A DNA stretch of 64,000 bases from Streptococcus sanguinis (lineage in GTDB: Bacteria; Bacillota; Bacilli; Lactobacillales; Streptococcaceae): contig NZ_CDMW01000001.1 of assembly GCF_001078705.1 (NCBI RefSeq), forward strand, positions 713,448 to 777,447, in the 5' to 3' direction. The notes beneath the pieces are model-generated. The model worked only from the letters and a program-made list of their open reading frames with translations, was not told the DNA's origin and did no database searches. The translations under genes and the position numbers were made by a program. Positions 62,401 to 64,000 of this stretch are shown here, piece after piece. The stretch's first letter is position 1. Every line of letters starts with the position of its first letter.

Positions 62401-64000
62401 CAATGGAACAGAAGTAACAGCTACCTATCAGGCTGATGTAAAAGCAGCAGCACCAAGTGCAACGAATGCTGAAACCAATGGTATACAAGGCCAAGTTCAG
62501 CGAGGCAAAGTCAGCTTCACAGAAGGTTCTGCGCAAGTCAACGGTCAAAAACAAACTGTGGCTTTCCTGGCTGCCTCAACTCCGCTCTTTGACAATGGTT
62601 CGACTGTTAAAGAAGTACCGAATGTTGGTAAGTTTGAAGTGGATGAGGATGGAAATGTAACCTTTACTCCAGAGAAACAATTTAAAGGCCTTACGCCAGA
62701 CATCAGGATTACTCGTACAGATACGAATGGCAGCACAGCAACAGCTATCTACAAGGCAACAGTCACTGCTGTAACTCCAACAGGGACAAACATCACCAGC
62801 ACTGGTAAACAAGGCCGTCCACAGACAGGTAAGCCAAACTTTGTCAGTGGCAACCCAGATGTACCACTTGATAATGACACTCCTGCGACTTTCGACGACG
62901 GAAGCAAGCGCAAGGTGGTTCCAAATGTCGGTATCTTTGAAGTGGCACCAGATGGATCTGTCACTTTCACACCAGACAAGCAATATGTTGGGACACCAGA
63001 CCCGGTTGTTGTTAAGCGTGTAGATAAGAATGGCACTCCTGTGACGGCTAAGTACACGCCTACTGTTGAGAAAGTAACCCCAAGAGCAACAGGCGCTCAG
63101 ACGAAAGGCCCTCAAGGTCAAGTTCAAAAAGGAAAAGTTACTTTTGAACCAGGAAGTCCGCAGGTCGGCTTCCCAGAAAACAGCACGCCAGTCTTTGACA
63201 CTGGCACGAATGTGAAAGAAATTGCCAAAGTCGGTAAGTTCGAGGTTGATACGGAGGGGAATGTGACCTTCACTCCAGTCAAAACGTTTGTCGGTAAGAC
63301 ACCAGAAGTTGAACTCAGCCGCGCAGATGTCAATGGCACAGTAGTCAAGGCCAAATATCGAGCGACTGTGACCGCTGTAACTCCGACGGGAACTGGAGAT
63401 CAGACAGAAGGTCCGCAAGGCCAAGTTCAAAAGGGCCGTGTAACTTTTAAAGCTGGCGATCCTAAAGTAGGATTCCCAGCCAACAGCACGCCGGTCTTTG
63501 ACACGGGGACGAACGTAAAAGAAATTGCCAAAGTCGGTAAGTTCGAAGTAGATGCTGAGGGTGTTGTTACCTTCACACCAGACAAGCGCTTTGTAGGTGA
63601 AACGCCAGAAATTAGTATTACTCGCAAAGATGCAAATGGTATTGCAGCGAAAGTCACTTATATTGCGACGGTTACATCAGTAACTCCAACAGGAACTAAT
63701 GTGACTAGCACTGGCCCACAAGGTCTTCCGCAAACTGGTACCCCAACTTTCCAAGGTGGTGATCCACTGGTTCCAATTGATGAAACCGCTGAGCCAACCT
63801 TCGAAGATGGCAGTAAGAAAAAGGCTATTTCAGGTCAGGGAACTTACACCATTGCACAAGACGGCACAGTGACCTTCACGCCAGAGAAGCAGTTTGTAGG
63901 CACACCGGACCCAATCACAGTGAAGAGAGTGGATAAGAATGTTACACCAGTAACTGCAACATATAGCCCAGAGTTCACCAAAGTGACCCCAACTGGTACT
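59405..64000 (+). CDS. cshA: CshA-like fibrillar surface adhesin (3' end beyond the window)
   Basis: An open frame of at least 1532 codons that runs off the window. AGGAGATTCT precedes the ATG. The N-terminus has a YSIRK-type signal peptide (FSIRKLNVGVCSVLLST, about residues 13-29) ending near VNADE. A Ser/Ala/Glu-rich disordered region (to about 150), then a non-repetitive part (about 190-700) of the kind that binds fibronectin in CshA, including IRDQRQTATLHFTPQG. From about residue 810 come repeats of about 101 residues with the marks VTPTGT, QGQVQKGKVTF, FDTGTNVKEIAKVGKFEV and VTFTPxKxFVG. The C-terminal repeats and LPXTG anchor are presumably outside. Homologues mediate coaggregation and host adhesion. 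Confidence 0.93.
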   Translation, partial: MGKELFNPHLNKFSIRKLNVGVCSVLLSTVFLLGTAATVNADETANGSVDDNISLPEKPTESAVSQSVSQPALDNTATSAVSETANLEASDDQNQLVSPAAAPEQAAPEKAQEANQTAETSAETSNEAGPAEASRTRSYSVQYTPKPSSAAMPRSERNGQPMEAGTSFRTGNQASSALRDATANPTVSKPTLEESVRKRSDELMKQVNWLDFGDTKSLRNLDKDGSFKVGTVYEKEISPGYVVKLTVTELKPFYATEIYRDRVKGTEYESSYDPNAKNTWLQYNNSNNYAYQYWYGDDYRPKITGAAQNQWSAIKSEGIDTKGRKTQLQVPKDEANYGVKFKVEARYRGKPVKATVVMADGEEANPGEYAIFTTNGKGWEHLAEWKRTVTDANGVTTEITETYKPMKPTTEGQFIGDDGTGVHWQAYVSPDQKTGGLGSQVFGPNLSKNNTIPLVMTRGASEVGIYIASSGQQAAMIGFMAIDEGDAPDSYGKAIHAISRYNAETGGQNPQPFLGRVAADIDTTSGNNWKHDDQNDLADEGINQLLSDDLVGKTNGLFPVNRLHDGDYSLRIHASANGYEKAYVRAWIDFNNNGVFDEDEASEFTEVTTEGDYTVNFKKNPAMTNPELSKLGMRVRIALNKGDIEKPTGTAFSGEVEDLEVELTYPPKGEKKESTGIRDQRQTATLHFTPQGIAQNTENKKVAIDTTKAPIVLDARGKVLTADAAGWYNTAEGRYKVTANGADVDVVYEPKAGFIGTAQGINIRRFDTNGASTDWIAKNQAEAVINDQLNTMDGRYVPTVLNVPKYETRDVQGLTQEKTPVFNDGDAGKTPASPSTANPVKFVKADGTTTDDTRVPALSNGREVGRFEVQPATGKISFKPNKNFVGTVDPVSVQMIDGKGIPHQAVYQPKVTPVRPSAQGASSEGIQGAVQTGQLTFNPGNNRVPIDSKKLPTFDNGSQTKTVAGVGTYQVDNQGLVTFTPLPTYTGRPTAETIKRVDVNGTEVTATYQADVKAAAPSATNAETNGIQGQVQRGKVSFTEGSAQVNGQKQTVAFLAASTPLFDNGSTVKEVPNVGKFEVDEDGNVTFTPEKQFKGLTPDIRITRTDTNGSTATAIYKATVTAVTPTGTNITSTGKQGRPQTGKPNFVSGNPDVPLDNDTPATFDDGSKRKVVPNVGIFEVAPDGSVTFTPDKQYVGTPDPVVVKRVDKNGTPVTAKYTPTVEKVTPRATGAQTKGPQGQVQKGKVTFEPGSPQVGFPENSTPVFDTGTNVKEIAKVGKFEVDTEGNVTFTPVKTFVGKTPEVELSRADVNGTVVKAKYRATVTAVTPTGTGDQTEGPQGQVQKGRVTFKAGDPKVGFPANSTPVFDTGTNVKEIAKVGKFEVDAEGVVTFTPDKRFVGETPEISITRKDANGIAAKVTYIATVTSVTPTGTNVTSTGPQGLPQTGTPTFQGGDPLVPIDETAEPTFEDGSKKKAISGQGTYTIAQDGTVTFTPEKQFVGTPDPITVKRVDKNVTPVTATYSPEFTKVTPTGT
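59594..59614 (+). repeat. GTCA tetranucleotide tract in the CshA-like gene
   Basis: Five GTCA copies in a row plus one G (59594-59614), encoding SQSVSQ-type residues near residue 65. A change of one copy would shift the frame. Confidence 0.9.
62150..64000 (+). repeat. CshA-type repeat array, 303-nt period
   Basis: The same proline codon of each unit falls at 62150, 62453, 62777, 63080, 63383, 63686 and 63989. The period is exactly 303 nt except for one unit of 324 nt. The units whose bodies run about 63100-63360 and 63400-63660 are nearly the same at the FDTGTNVKEIAKVGKFEVD stretch. The array continues past the window. Confidence 0.88.

Overview
The window is chromosomal DNA of a low-GC Gram-positive coccus. 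Gene content points to Streptococcus, most likely the sanguinis/gordonii group. The pfkA-pyk-signal peptidase order, the rodA/DJ-1/HAD/gyrB/ezrA block, prfB-ftsE-ftsX, paired murM/murN and a truncated CshA-type fibrillar adhesin all support this. Most promoters carry a TGn extended -10, typical of streptococci. I see no tRNA, rRNA, CRISPR array, prophage or insertion sequence; this is mostly core genome with a few accessory or decaying loci.

Layout. 1-10 kb: the 3' end of dnaE, pfkA and pyk, a signal-peptidase-like gene, a lipoprotein, mntE (reverse), pcrA with a Nudix gene, and metY. 10-14.7 kb: a GtrB-type glycosyltransferase, a polytopic membrane protein that may be its GT-C partner, rmlD and tpiA. 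14.7-23.3 kb: a large secreted cell-wall hydrolase (GH25, seven 103-residue repeats, CHAP-like domain), then a reverse operon of HD phosphohydrolase, HAD phosphatase, murM and murN. 23.3-35 kb: a DUF1934 protein, a P-type Ca/Mn efflux ATPase behind a yybP-ykoY Mn riboswitch, a metallophosphoesterase (reverse), prfB with programmed +1 frameshift, ftsE-ftsX, an MBL hydrolase (reverse), dinG and a YeiH-type membrane protein.

35-48 kb: rodA, a DJ-1 protein, a HAD protein, gyrB, ezrA, a membrane-anchored orphan, serB, glycerate kinase, two reverse genes (NTF2-like and YueI/DUF1694), eno, a decayed HAD-like remnant and mgtE. 48-64 kb: a small helical protein and a lactonase (both reverse), a six-gene locus (lipoprotein, HlyD-like adaptor, ABC ATPase, frameshifted permease, response regulator, histidine kinase), an AI-2E-family membrane protein, a TPR protein, acetolactate decarboxylase, a flavodoxin-like oxidoreductase and the 5' 4.6 kb of the CshA-like adhesin, which runs off the window.

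Themes are glycolysis (pfkA, pyk, tpiA, eno), envelope and division (rodA, ezrA, ftsEX, murMN, the wall hydrolase) and metal homeostasis (mntE, riboswitch-ATPase, mgtE). The least expected signal is a set of five genes whose start codon lies only 6-9 nt after a good extended -10 with no Shine-Dalgarno, implying leaderless mRNAs. Other points of note are a signal-peptidase homologue lacking the catalytic lysine, a one-base deletion in an ABC permease, a HAD pseudogene upstream of mgtE, a GTCA tetranucleotide tract early in the adhesin gene, and two DnaA-box-like sites upstream of tpiA. All functional names rest on recognising families by eye; no database search was run.
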